Shown here: positions 16,490 through 22,448 of the stretch, in pieces
Position numbering within the stretch: position 1 is the first letter of the stretch
How the letters are laid out: the number at the start of each line of letters is the position of its first letter
Assembly (NCBI GenBank): GCA_900546385.1
Contig: URCT01000011.1
Span: forward strand, 1-37,036
Source: an uncultured Eubacteriales bacterium
GTDB taxonomy: Bacteria > Bacillota > Clostridia > Oscillospirales > CAG-382
Direction: 5' to 3'
DNA length: 37,036 nt
The notes under the pieces: model-generated
The model's database searches: none
What the model was told of the DNA's origin: nothing
Seen by the model: the letters and a program-made list of their open reading frames with translations, nothing else
Made by a program: the position numbers and the translations under genes

Positions 16490-16990
16490 TTAAAATTCCT
16501 TTGCCCACCGTGCGATTTGTTCATCCGACAGCCCGTTTAACACCTTGCCGTCTTTGATGTCGGCAGCCGGGCAGACCTTTCGCAGAACCAAAGCGGTTTT
16601 GCCCATACCGCTGCCGCCGCTGGTAGCAAACGGGATCACGGTTTTACCCGAAAAATCATAGCTTTCCAAAAAAGTATCGATGATGGTCGGTGCGACATAC
16701 CACCAAATCGGAAAACCAACAAAAATTGTGTCGTAATGCTCCATATGCGGCAGCTTTTCCGCTATTTCCGGACGGGAATCGGGATTTTTCATCTCAACGC
16801 TCGAACGGCTTTGCGCGTTCTGCCAATTTAAGTCGGCGCTTGTGTACGGAATGCGCGGCTTGATTTCAAACAGATCCGCTCCGGCCGCTTTTGCTAAGCG
16901 TTCGGCATACCGTTTGGTAACGCCGCTTGCCGAAAAATAGGCGACTAAGGCTTTCGACTGCTTGCTGTTCTTTGTTTCGGTTGTGTTCAT
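16490..16990 (-). CDS. Cytoplasmic flavodoxin
   Basis: A 166-residue flavodoxin-fold protein without a signal peptide. The FMN phosphate-binding loop is FSASGVTKRYA (residues about 22-32), the second loop is VGFPIWWYVAPT, and the third is FATSGGSGMGKT. It resembles the FMN-dependent flavodoxin-like family used as electron carrier or small NAD(P)H oxidoreductase. It is clearly paralogous to the flavodoxin domain of the lipoprotein at the end of the same operon. The ATG at 16990 has AAGGAG upstream. Confidence 0.9.
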   Translation of the reverse strand: MNTTETKNSKQSKALVAYFSASGVTKRYAERLAKAAGADLFEIKPRIPYTSADLNWQNAQSRSSVEMKNPDSRPEIAEKLPHMEHYDTIFVGFPIWWYVAPTIIDTFLESYDFSGKTVIPFATSGGSGMGKTALVLRKVCPAADIKDGKVLNGLSDEQIARWAKEF

Positions 16991-17006
16991 CGTAAAAACT
17001 CCTTTT

Positions 17007-17333
17007 CTATCCTTTGTTTTCTTTCTTGATTTTATACCGCAGATAATCGATTCTGTCGAGCTGTTCTTGTTTGGCATGAAGCTCTTCCAACGCTTTTTTT
17101 CGTTTTTTTAACAGCATTTCCGTTCGCTTTTCCGCCGTATCGCCGCCGGAACGATAAAAACCGATGTAATCTCTCACTTCCGCATCGTCAAATCCGGCAT
17201 CATACAGCGTCAGAATCAAGCTCATGTTCTCAACGTCTTTGTCCGTAAAACCGGTCCATTTATGCGCCGCTTCGTATTTATCGAGCAAATCCGGAGGAAC
17301 ATTGTATTTTTGCAGCATTTCCTGCTTGGTCAT
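17007..17333 (-). CDS. MerR-family-like regulator, short form
   Basis: A 108-residue helical protein. Residues 1-65 look like the MerR winged helix (YNVPPDLLDKYE, then TDKDVENMSLILTLYDAGFDDAEVRDYI), although the first HTH helix is less typical than in canonical MerR. Residues 68-105 form a Lys/Glu-rich dimerisation coiled coil (EKRTEMLLKKRKKALEELHAK). No Cys metal-binding residues are present. It is the first gene of the flavodoxin operon, 16 bases before the flavodoxin. A 27-bp palindrome at its promoter probably serves as its own binding site. Confidence 0.8.
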   Translation of the reverse strand: MTKQEMLQKYNVPPDLLDKYEAAHKWTGFTDKDVENMSLILTLYDAGFDDAEVRDYIGFYRSGGDTAEKRTEMLLKKRKKALEELHAKQEQLDRIDYLRYKIKKENKG

Positions 17334-17352
17334 TGCCTCACCTTCAAAAAAA

Positions 17353-17379
17353 TATAGGCACCGATATCCGGTACCTATA
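17353..17379. promoter_or_regulatory. 27-bp palindrome at the MerR operon promoter, candidate operator
   Basis: TATAGGCACCG (from 17353) mirrors CGGTACCTATA (to 17379) around 17366, with one mismatched pair per arm. It overlaps the edge of the -10 box and the transcription start of the minus-strand promoter, so the bound protein would repress. MerR activators normally bind between -35 and -10 instead. Confidence 0.65.
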
Positions 17380-17407
17380 CTATATCACGGTTGTTTATAT
17401 ATGTCAA
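17379..17407 (-). promoter_or_regulatory. Promoter of the MerR-flavodoxin operon
   Basis: On the minus strand TTGACA (17402-17407), 17 bases, TATAGT (17379-17384). The -35 box lies just after the LysR stop codon. Confidence 0.85.
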
Positions 17408-17411
17408 ATAC

Positions 17412-18299
17412 TTATATTGCATTAGCAGAAATGCTTTTTATGTATTTCTTAGAGAAGTCGATAAAGGCCTCCATGGCAGCCGATTGGATTTGATTTTTCT
17501 TCCACACCAAAACCGAACCAAATTCCATCTTTGGTGCAAACGGAACAAATTTCACTTCATCAAACCGGCTTTCGAGTTCGATGGTTAAAATGATCCCCAT
17601 TTTCTTTTGCGCCATAATGGCTGCATTGTATAACAGATCATAGGTGGCAAACACATTTACATCGCCGTACAAATCGCCAAACCAGTTTTGGATTTCTTCG
17701 CGCACCATCCGGCGGTGCGGCAGGATGAGCGGCAAGCCGATCAAATCTTTGGGCGTTACAAACGGACGCTTCGCGATGGCAAAATCGTTATGCGCGATGA
17801 TGCCCCATGTTTCTTTTTGCGGCAAACGGGTAAATTCATAGCGGCTGATATCCACCGGATCGGCTAACAGACCGATATCCAAACCGCCGTTTTCCAAGCG
17901 TTCTTTGATCGTATCGGCATTTCCGCTGTTCAGATGAAACCGCACACCGGGATGCTTCTCGGAAAACGCTGCTATCACATCCGCCAAAAGCGAAAAGCTT
18001 TTGAATTCGCCGCTGCCGATCTCGATTTCGCCCGAAAGCTCCTTTTCGGTCGTCAGCTCTCTTTTGGTTTTTTCCGCAAGCGAGACGATCTCTTGGGCAC
18101 GGCGTTTTAAGAGAAGCCCGTCGCTTGTAAGAACAATGCTGTGGTTGCTTCGCTCAAAGAGTTTTACGCCGAGTTCGTCCTCTAACTGCATAAGCTGTCT
18201 GGAAAGCGTCGGCTGTGTGACGTGCAAAAGCTGTGCCGCCTTTGTAATGTTTTCTTCTTGCGACACCATTAAAAAATAGTTGAGTACACGCAATTCCAT
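17412..18299 (-). CDS. LysR-family transcriptional regulator
   Basis: A 295-residue LysR regulator. The winged HTH at 1-60 shows the classic NITKAAQLLHVTQPTLSRQL and LGVKLFER. The effector-binding domain occupies about 88-290 with two Rossmann-like lobes (IEIGSGEFKSF; DIGLLADPVD; GLPLILPHRR). The ATG has GGAG 9 bases upstream. It is on the same strand directly before the MerR-flavodoxin operon and is a likely regulator of it. In Clostridia such LysR genes often lie beside flavodoxin/aldo-keto reductase clusters. No clear promoter of its own was found; its 5' region faces the promoter of the small toxin-like gene. Confidence 0.94.
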   Translation of the reverse strand: MELRVLNYFLMVSQEENITKAAQLLHVTQPTLSRQLMQLEDELGVKLFERSNHSIVLTSDGLLLKRRAQEIVSLAEKTKRELTTEKELSGEIEIGSGEFKSFSLLADVIAAFSEKHPGVRFHLNSGNADTIKERLENGGLDIGLLADPVDISRYEFTRLPQKETWGIIAHNDFAIAKRPFVTPKDLIGLPLILPHRRMVREEIQNWFGDLYGDVNVFATYDLLYNAAIMAQKKMGIILTIELESRFDEVKFVPFAPKMEFGSVLVWKKNQIQSAAMEAFIDFSKKYIKSISANAI

Positions 18300-18358
18300 C
18301 GATTTTCACTCCGTTTATGGATTCCAAGGAATTTTGACCGCTCACCGCGGTAAGCGTA

Positions 18359-18387
18359 TTGACATAGTGGAATCATTGGTGTATAAT
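18359..18387 (+). promoter_or_regulatory. Consensus promoter of the toxin-like peptide mRNA
   Basis: TTGACA (18359-18364), 17 bases, TATAAT (18382-18387). The -10 lies in a 15-bp perfect palindrome GGTGTATAATACACC (18379-18393). Transcription should start near 18394. Confidence 0.9.
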
Positions 18388-18395
18388 ACACCTTG

Positions 18396-18526
18396 CCGGG
18401 AGCAATTCCGGTAGGGCGAGATCTCATTCTGAACCTGAAAAAGATGTTTCTGTTTCGAGTTCTTTGGCTCTGCTTTTCTTCAAAAGAAAAGCAGACGGCG
18501 GTTGTGCCATTCCCGAAAGGGGGTGG
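18396..18526 (+). promoter_or_regulatory. Structured 5' leader of the toxin-like mRNA with sequestered ribosome site
   Basis: Three hairpins are visible. At the very 5' end CCGGGA and TTCCGG close a GCAA tetraloop (18396-18411). In the middle TCTGCTTTTC pairs perfectly with GAAAAGCAGA (18469-18495). Before the start codon CCATTCCC and GGGGGTGG close a GAAA tetraloop (18507-18526), an 8-bp stem with two G-U pairs that buries the whole ribosome site. A long structured leader with an inaccessible ribosome site is typical of type I toxin mRNAs. Confidence 0.7.
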
Positions 18527-18531
18527 TTGTT

Positions 18532-18603
18532 ATGCAGAAATACATAAGATGCATCATCTTTGCAATTCTCATAGCAATAGCTTTTACATTAAAAGTAAAA
18601 TAA
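18532..18603 (+). CDS. 23-residue hydrophobic peptide, probable type I toxin
   Basis: A small ORF encoding 23 residues: a basic N-terminus (MQKYIRC), a 13-residue hydrophobic stretch (IIFAILIAIAFTL) and a basic end (KVK). This is the profile of membrane-acting type I toxins. A very strong ribosome site (AAAGGGGGTGG) ends 5 bases before the ATG but is paired in a hairpin. The mRNA has its own consensus promoter, a 138-nt leader and a terminator overlapping the stop codon. A convergent promoter downstream would make antisense RNA to the 3' end, as in txpA/ratA-like systems of Bacillota. Similarity to the holin-like toxin group is a guess from layout and the 3' stem sequence, not from alignment. 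Confidence 0.7.
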   Translation: MQKYIRCIIFAILIAIAFTLKVK

Positions 18604-18638
18604 CCGCCCAGCTCCCCAAAGCATAGCGGTTATTTTTT
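18597..18638. terminator. Bidirectional terminator of toxin mRNA and antisense RNA
   Basis: AAAATAACCGC (18597-18607) pairs with GCGGTTATTTT (18626-18636), followed by more T. On the minus strand the same stem is followed by TTTTACTTTT. AGCGGTTAT is repeated at 18639-18647, which gives the antisense RNA an alternative pairing partner. Confidence 0.85.
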
Positions 18639-18682
18639 AGCGGTTATCTTTGTGGCGCAACCGTTTGAGGTCTTGCCCTTAC
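18597..18682 (-). ncRNA. Predicted antisense antitoxin RNA
   Basis: A promoter at 18689-18716 on the minus strand would start an RNA near 18682 that runs into the shared terminator at 18597-18638, giving about 85-90 nt. It is fully complementary to the 3' end of the toxin-like mRNA through the terminator stem and the stop codon. No ORF with a ribosome site is visible in it. The RNA is predicted from promoter and terminator only. Confidence 0.6.
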
Positions 18683-18688
18683 ATTACT

Positions 18689-18716
18689 ATTATATGCTTT
18701 TTCCTCAAAAAGTCAA
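18689..18716 (-). promoter_or_regulatory. Promoter of the antisense RNA
   Basis: On the minus strand TTGACT (18711-18716), 16 bases, TATAAT (18689-18694). Confidence 0.78.
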
Positions 18717-18734
18717 TACCTTTATCCGAAATTT

Positions 18735-18768
18735 TCGCCGTGAGTTTTTACTTGCGGCGATATTTTTT
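18735..18768 (+). terminator. Hairpin with T run before the M23 gene, possible attenuator
   Basis: TCGCCG (18735-18740) pairs with CGGCGA (18755-18760), with further pairing of AGT and ACT inside, and is followed by TATTTTTT. It ends 22 bases before the M23 start. No clear promoter was found for the M23 gene; if transcription comes from further left, this hairpin would limit it. Confidence 0.45.
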
Positions 18769-18790
18769 GAAAAGATAGGAGGAAAAAAGA

Positions 18791-19390
18791 ATGATTAGTT
18801 GCTTCAAAGGACGTTTCCGTTTAACCAGTCCGCGCGGCGACCGAGTTCTAAACGGTGTTAAGGGCTACCATCACGGCATTGACCTTGTCGGTTTAGACGA
18901 CACGACGGTGTACAGCATTGTCGATGGAAAAGTCCGCACAGGGGCAGACAACAGTGCCGGGAACTATGTGTGTGTGACCATCGAGGACGGCAGGAGGGTA
19001 TATTATTTTCATTTGAAAAGCTTCAAAGTCAAGACCGGCGATACCGTCAAAAAGGGACAGGCGGTTGGAATCATGGGCAACACCGGGCACAGCTTTGGGG
19101 CGCACACGCACCTTGAGTTGAGGGTCAAGGGCACGGCGTACAAGAGTCTCGATATTTCCGAGTTTACCGGGATCCCGAACAAGGTTGGTGTGTATGAGTA
19201 CAAGGAGGACGGCGTGAAGCAGAACAAATACAGCTATGATGATACCGTGGATGCCATGATACAGGACGGTGTGACGGATGTGAAGAACATGGCGAACTGG
19301 GAGAAGATGCTTGACGGCAGAGAGAAGTTAGAAGCGAAGTATGTGAGGGAGATCTTCCGGCGGTATCATGAGAAATTAAGCAAGAGGTAA
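18791..19390 (+). CDS. M23-family metallopeptidase, phage-lysin-like
   Basis: A 199-residue zinc peptidase of the LytM/lysostaphin fold that would cut peptide cross-links of peptidoglycan. The metal ligands are visible in YHHGIDLVG (His and Asp, near residues 27-31) and in GAHTHLELR (HxH, near 104-107). The M23 domain covers about 10-115. The remaining 80 residues are a charged helical tail ending REIFRRYHEKLSKR. There is no signal peptide or membrane anchor, unlike housekeeping M23 proteins; this fits a phage endolysin that needs a holin. AGGAGG lies 8 bases upstream. Codon use with AGG/AGA Arg codons differs from the neighbouring core genes, supporting transfer. Confidence 0.88.
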   Translation: MISCFKGRFRLTSPRGDRVLNGVKGYHHGIDLVGLDDTTVYSIVDGKVRTGADNSAGNYVCVTIEDGRRVYYFHLKSFKVKTGDTVKKGQAVGIMGNTGHSFGAHTHLELRVKGTAYKSLDISEFTGIPNKVGVYEYKEDGVKQNKYSYDDTVDAMIQDGVTDVKNMANWEKMLDGREKLEAKYVREIFRRYHEKLSKR

Positions 19391-19397
19391 AAAAAAG

Positions 19398-19435
19398 AAA
19401 AACACCGAGCAGAAATCAATCTGTTCGGTGTTTTT
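19398..19435. terminator. Bidirectional terminator between M23 gene and candidate small RNA
   Basis: AAAAACACCGAGCAGA (19398-19413) pairs with TCTGTTCGGTGTTTTT (19420-19435) with one G-U type mismatch, with A and T runs on both sides so that it can work in both directions. Confidence 0.9.
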
Positions 19436-19525
19436 AGCTTTGCGGTGACAAATACAAAGAACGAATCTGTAATCAAGAGAGTGTGGTAACAGAGGTAGCA
19501 CAATGCAATCCATGCCGCAAAGTCT
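19398..19525 (-). ncRNA. Candidate small RNA of about 130 nt
   Basis: A strong minus-strand promoter (19532-19560) and the terminator at 19398-19435 define an RNA starting near 19525. Its 5' end (CTTTGCGG, 19522-19515) is perfectly complementary to CCGCAAAG (19445-19438) just before the terminator, so the RNA closes into a domain with a loop of about 70 nt, inside which GTGCTA and TACCAC can pair with one mismatch. The only ORF runs through the terminator and has no ribosome site. It has no signature of 6S, SRP or tmRNA. A role as antitoxin or regulator is open. Confidence 0.55.
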
Positions 19526-19531
19526 ATATCA

Positions 19532-19560
19532 AATATAGCACACATTCTTCGGCTTGTCAA
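19532..19560 (-). promoter_or_regulatory. Promoter of the candidate small RNA
   Basis: On the minus strand TTGACA (19555-19560), 17 bases, TATATT (19532-19537). The rest of the gap up to 19672 is AT-rich with no gene seen. Confidence 0.8.
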
Positions 19561-19672
19561 TGAGTTTTACGATTATTTGTTATTTAGGATAGTCGTCCTT
19601 ATATTGCAAATATATATGTATATGACAAGGGTGAGGTTTCCTAGAAATTCAAAAATCATGCGATCGATTTTA

Positions 19673-21199
19673 TCATGCACTATATGACGTTTCTTCGTCA
19701 TCATCTTCATCATTATCCGGCTCAACAAAATCGAGCGTACCGCTGAAAGACAAAGACTGACGGTATTCTTCAGCTAACATGGTGCGATTAAACTCTGCGG
19801 ACGGTTCGATAGAATAGACCAGATTTTCAAGTTCATCTAGAGAAACGGTAAAGAATTCTTTGCGAAGATTGATTTTATTGGTACGCTTATCGTTTAACAT
19901 TTGATGTAGCTTATTTTCCAATGTCGGAGCGTCTTCGGAAAAAATAAAGCTGTGAACATCAAATCGGAACGGCACAGACGCACTTCCGAGTTCATCCACA
20001 CGATCCTGCGGAACAAGGCGGCGTGTCATACCGATTTTAAACACTTTATCGCCAAAAGAACCAAGATTGCTGATAATATAAACATACCCGGCTTTACCGT
20101 TTTGCAGTTTTGCGATTTCTTCTTTCTTGGATGAAACTTCGCTCAAAAGCGAATTGACCTCTTCGATTCGCGAAGTAATGGATTCTGCTTTTTCAGCGGT
20201 AGCTTCTGCAAGCTGCGTTTTCAATTTTTCGATTTCGGCAAGATATTTGGATTCTTCTTTTTCCACCTGCTTTTGCTGTTGTTCCAACAACTTGCGTTCT
20301 TCGGCTTCTTGCTTCATCTGCTCTTTTAAAGCTCTCTGCTGTTCTTTTTCCTGTTCCTTGCGAACATAGTATTCATATTCAACCTTTACAGCATCTGCAA
20401 ATAAAACTTCTATTGTGCTGATAAACTTAGAAATCGTAGGAGCGATCTGCTGATTGCCGTCAGCTGCAATTTTCAAGTATTTCTCGGCGATTTCATGCAC
20501 TTGATCAAGCGATTCGTTTAATTTTTGATACTTCAACACGTATAAAACGTTTTGAAGCTCCGCACGGAGAGCAATAACCATTAGGCGGTAAATCGCCAAA
20601 TTAGACTTTGTTGTATAACGTTTTTCGTATTCCGACAAGACTTTTTCAATACTGTTGTCAATCGCCTTAAACTGTTTTTTCAATTCCTTTATACTGGAAT
20701 GATGCAGAGTAAGCTCCACGGTTGGATTAAGAACGTCACTGCAATCGATATCAGCTATATGCTTTTCAATGTATGAAATCTCATTTTCCAACGGATTAGA
20801 CAATTCAAATTTTTCGTAATATGCCTGTATAGATTTGATACAGTATACAATTGACTTGATTCTTTGCTTATTACGTTCAATTTTATTTTCGCTATCGGAA
20901 AGTTGCTGTTGCTGTTCGGCTAGCTTTTCTTGCTGTTCATTTATTTCTTTGTTTTTGCTTTCGATTTCCGCATTTGCTTGTTCAACCGATTTTTGAGCCT
21001 GTTGTTTTTGCTCGGACAATTCAGCAATTATCTTCTTAGCTTCAATAATATCTTTCATTTCCGGGGTTATGGAAGCTTCTAAACTAGACAGTTTTTGTGT
21101 TAGCTCATTCTTTTCTGCTTCAAGCGATTGTATGTAAGAGCGAAAAGCAATATTTTCTCTCTTAATCTTTGAAACATTAAAAATATCGAATAATGACAC
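19673..21199 (-). CDS. Coiled-coil protein with C-terminal GIY-YIG-like (T5orf172/MUG113) domain
   Basis: A 508-residue protein. A long coiled coil occupies about 22-112 (many Glu/Gln/Lys), a globular helical region resembling DUF4041 about 115-275, and a second coiled coil about 278-367. A compact domain at about 371-460 follows, with GYVYIISN, FKIGMTRRLVPQDRVDEL (R393/R394) and DAPTLENKLHQ (E428). This is the pattern of the T5orf172 branch of GIY-YIG nucleases found in phages and mobile elements. An acidic tail ends the protein (DNDEDDDEE). The start is GTG with AAAGGTGA upstream. The gene is clearly more AT-rich than the core genes on both sides, a sign of transfer. Its function is unknown; phage or defence roles are inference. 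Confidence 0.85.
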   Translation of the reverse strand: MSLFDIFNVSKIKRENIAFRSYIQSLEAEKNELTQKLSSLEASITPEMKDIIEAKKIIAELSEQKQQAQKSVEQANAEIESKNKEINEQQEKLAEQQQQLSDSENKIERNKQRIKSIVYCIKSIQAYYEKFELSNPLENEISYIEKHIADIDCSDVLNPTVELTLHHSSIKELKKQFKAIDNSIEKVLSEYEKRYTTKSNLAIYRLMVIALRAELQNVLYVLKYQKLNESLDQVHEIAEKYLKIAADGNQQIAPTISKFISTIEVLFADAVKVEYEYYVRKEQEKEQQRALKEQMKQEAEERKLLEQQQKQVEKEESKYLAEIEKLKTQLAEATAEKAESITSRIEEVNSLLSEVSSKKEEIAKLQNGKAGYVYIISNLGSFGDKVFKIGMTRRLVPQDRVDELGSASVPFRFDVHSFIFSEDAPTLENKLHQMLNDKRTNKINLRKEFFTVSLDELENLVYSIEPSAEFNRTMLAEEYRQSLSFSGTLDFVEPDNDEDDDEETSYSA

Positions 21200-21277
21200 T
21201 GCAAATCACCTTTTTCATAACTTCTTTTGTATCCATTGCTTTTGAGTGTATTGTACCATCTGTTATTTTGCACAACA

Positions 21278-21306
21278 AGTATATCACATCCTTGTAAAAA
21301 AGTCAA
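21278..21306 (-). promoter_or_regulatory. Promoter of the GIY-YIG-like gene
   Basis: On the minus strand TTGACT (21301-21306), 17 bases, TATACT (21278-21283). Further left on this strand an AT-rich stem (AAAAATCGT at 21338-21346 with ACGATTTT at 21359-21366) could be a weak terminator of the upstream methyltransferase gene. Confidence 0.8.
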
Positions 21307-21433
21307 ACAAAAATCATATACAATATCCGCAAAAGTCAAAAATCGTTTTGTAACACGCACGATTTTGTCAAAACATACTATTTTTTACACTTCCTTTTAC
21401 ATCTTCGTTTATTGCACATGGTTTCTTTAAGTC

Positions 21434-22264
21434 TTATTCTTTCCGATAAATCTTCACCAAAAAATCCGCCTTGGTAACGGTTTGACCGAGGTTTACCGAT
21501 TTTTCACGCACTTCGGCGGTACTGCGCCAAAAATACGGCGTCATGGCGAACAAATCCGCCGCCTGTTCGCCCGAAAGGGTCATCTCATAGCACACGTGCT
21601 TTTCCGCAACCAGCGAAAAGCCCTCGTAGAGCGGCGTTTTTTCCTCATTTTCGAGTGCCGTATCATACAGCCGTTCCTTGATGCCGAACAAATGCTGTCT
21701 TCCGGGACAGGCAACCGCCAAAAGGCCGCCCGGCTTTAAGACGCGGCGGTTTTCTTGATCGGCCACCGGTGCAAAGACCGACAGCACGGCTGCGGCGCTT
21801 TCATCCGCAAACGGCAGATCGAAAATACCGGCGACCGCAAAATGGCTCTTTGCAAACATATCCTTGTTCTTTTCGGCTTTTGCCGCCATTTTAACGGCAC
21901 TTTTAGCAAGATCCAAGCCATAGACCTCTGCCTGCGGAAATCGTTTTTTGACAAAACGGGCATAATAGCCCTCGCCGCAGCCGGCATCCACGATCAAATC
22001 GCCGAGACTCAGCGTGCCAAAGCTTGCAAATGCCTCGCACAAGGCGTTTGCAAGCGGTTCATAGGCACCGGTTTCCAAAAAACGGCGGCGCGCTTTGCAC
22101 GAGTCGGCCGCGTCGCCCGAACGGTCGGCGTCCTTTCGCGGCGGTGCAAGATTGACATAGCCCTCGGCGGCTGTATCAAAGGTATGCCGATCGGCACACA
22201 CAAAGCTTTTTTCGGTTTGTTCCAACGGTTTTCCGCAAACCGGACAGGTAAAATAGGTTTTCAT
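21434..22264 (-). CDS. RlmA-like 23S rRNA (guanine-N1) methyltransferase
   Basis: A 276-residue SAM-dependent methyltransferase of the RlmA family, which methylates a guanine in helix 35 of 23S rRNA (G745 or G748). The N-terminal zinc ribbon is C7-x2-C10 with C23 and H27 (CPVCGKP, VCADRHTFD), followed by the family's GYVNLAPPRK and GDSKEM-like GDAADSCKARRRFLE region. The Rossmann core has motif I VDAGCGEGYYAR and VLSVFAPV. The length is typical. I chose the ATG at 22264 with AGAGG upstream. Members of the family can confer tylosin or mycinamicin resistance; the sequence does not show which guanine is modified. Confidence 0.88.
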   Translation of the reverse strand: MKTYFTCPVCGKPLEQTEKSFVCADRHTFDTAAEGYVNLAPPRKDADRSGDAADSCKARRRFLETGAYEPLANALCEAFASFGTLSLGDLIVDAGCGEGYYARFVKKRFPQAEVYGLDLAKSAVKMAAKAEKNKDMFAKSHFAVAGIFDLPFADESAAAVLSVFAPVADQENRRVLKPGGLLAVACPGRQHLFGIKERLYDTALENEEKTPLYEGFSLVAEKHVCYEMTLSGEQAADLFAMTPYFWRSTAEVREKSVNLGQTVTKADFLVKIYRKE

Positions 22265-22291
22265 GTCATTCCTCTGTTTCTGTTTTTCTGT

Positions 22292-22320
22292 ATTATAGCA
22301 TAGGCTGTAACATAAAACAA
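22292..22320 (-). promoter_or_regulatory. Promoter of the RlmA-like gene
   Basis: On the minus strand TTGTTT (22315-22320), 17 bases, TATAAT (22292-22297). Confidence 0.75.
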
Positions 22321-22321
22321 G

Positions 22322-22346
22322 CATTTTTACATTTTTACATTTTTAC
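22322..22346. repeat. Three tandem copies of an 8-bp unit
   Basis: CATTTTTA is repeated three times in a row directly upstream of the RlmA-like promoter, a possible UP-element-like A/T tract or slippage site. Confidence 0.8.
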
Positions 22347-22375
22347 AAAGAAGACTTGTGCAAACAGCATCCTTC

Positions 22376-22416
22376 AAAAAAGTCCTGTGCACGGATAAAC
22401 GCACACAGGACTTTTT
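22376..22416 (-). terminator. Intrinsic terminator after the EF-G-like gene
   Basis: AGTCCTGTG (22381-22389) pairs with CACAGGACT (22404-22412), with A residues on the left (U on the minus strand) and T residues on the right. Confidence 0.9.
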
Positions 22417-22448
22417 CTGTTATTCTGTTGTCTTAACGCAGAGCCGTC

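Noticed and set aside
18393..18626. 77-residue ORF overlapping the toxin-like peptide in another frame
   Set aside because: It begins at the predicted transcript start without a ribosome site, crosses three hairpins and runs into the terminator; the 23-residue frame has the strong ribosome site.
19366..19560. 64-residue minus-strand ORF over the candidate small RNA
   Set aside because: It has no ribosome site, starts within the promoter and reads through the terminator stem.
21338..21366. Terminator of the RlmA-like gene
   Set aside because: The stem is short and AT-rich with a 12-base loop and only a broken T run; kept as a weak possibility in the neighbouring promoter entry.
22322..22346. 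Tandem 8-bp repeat as a phase-variation tract
   Set aside because: Only three units, outside any coding frame and upstream of the -35 box; too little to argue for switching.
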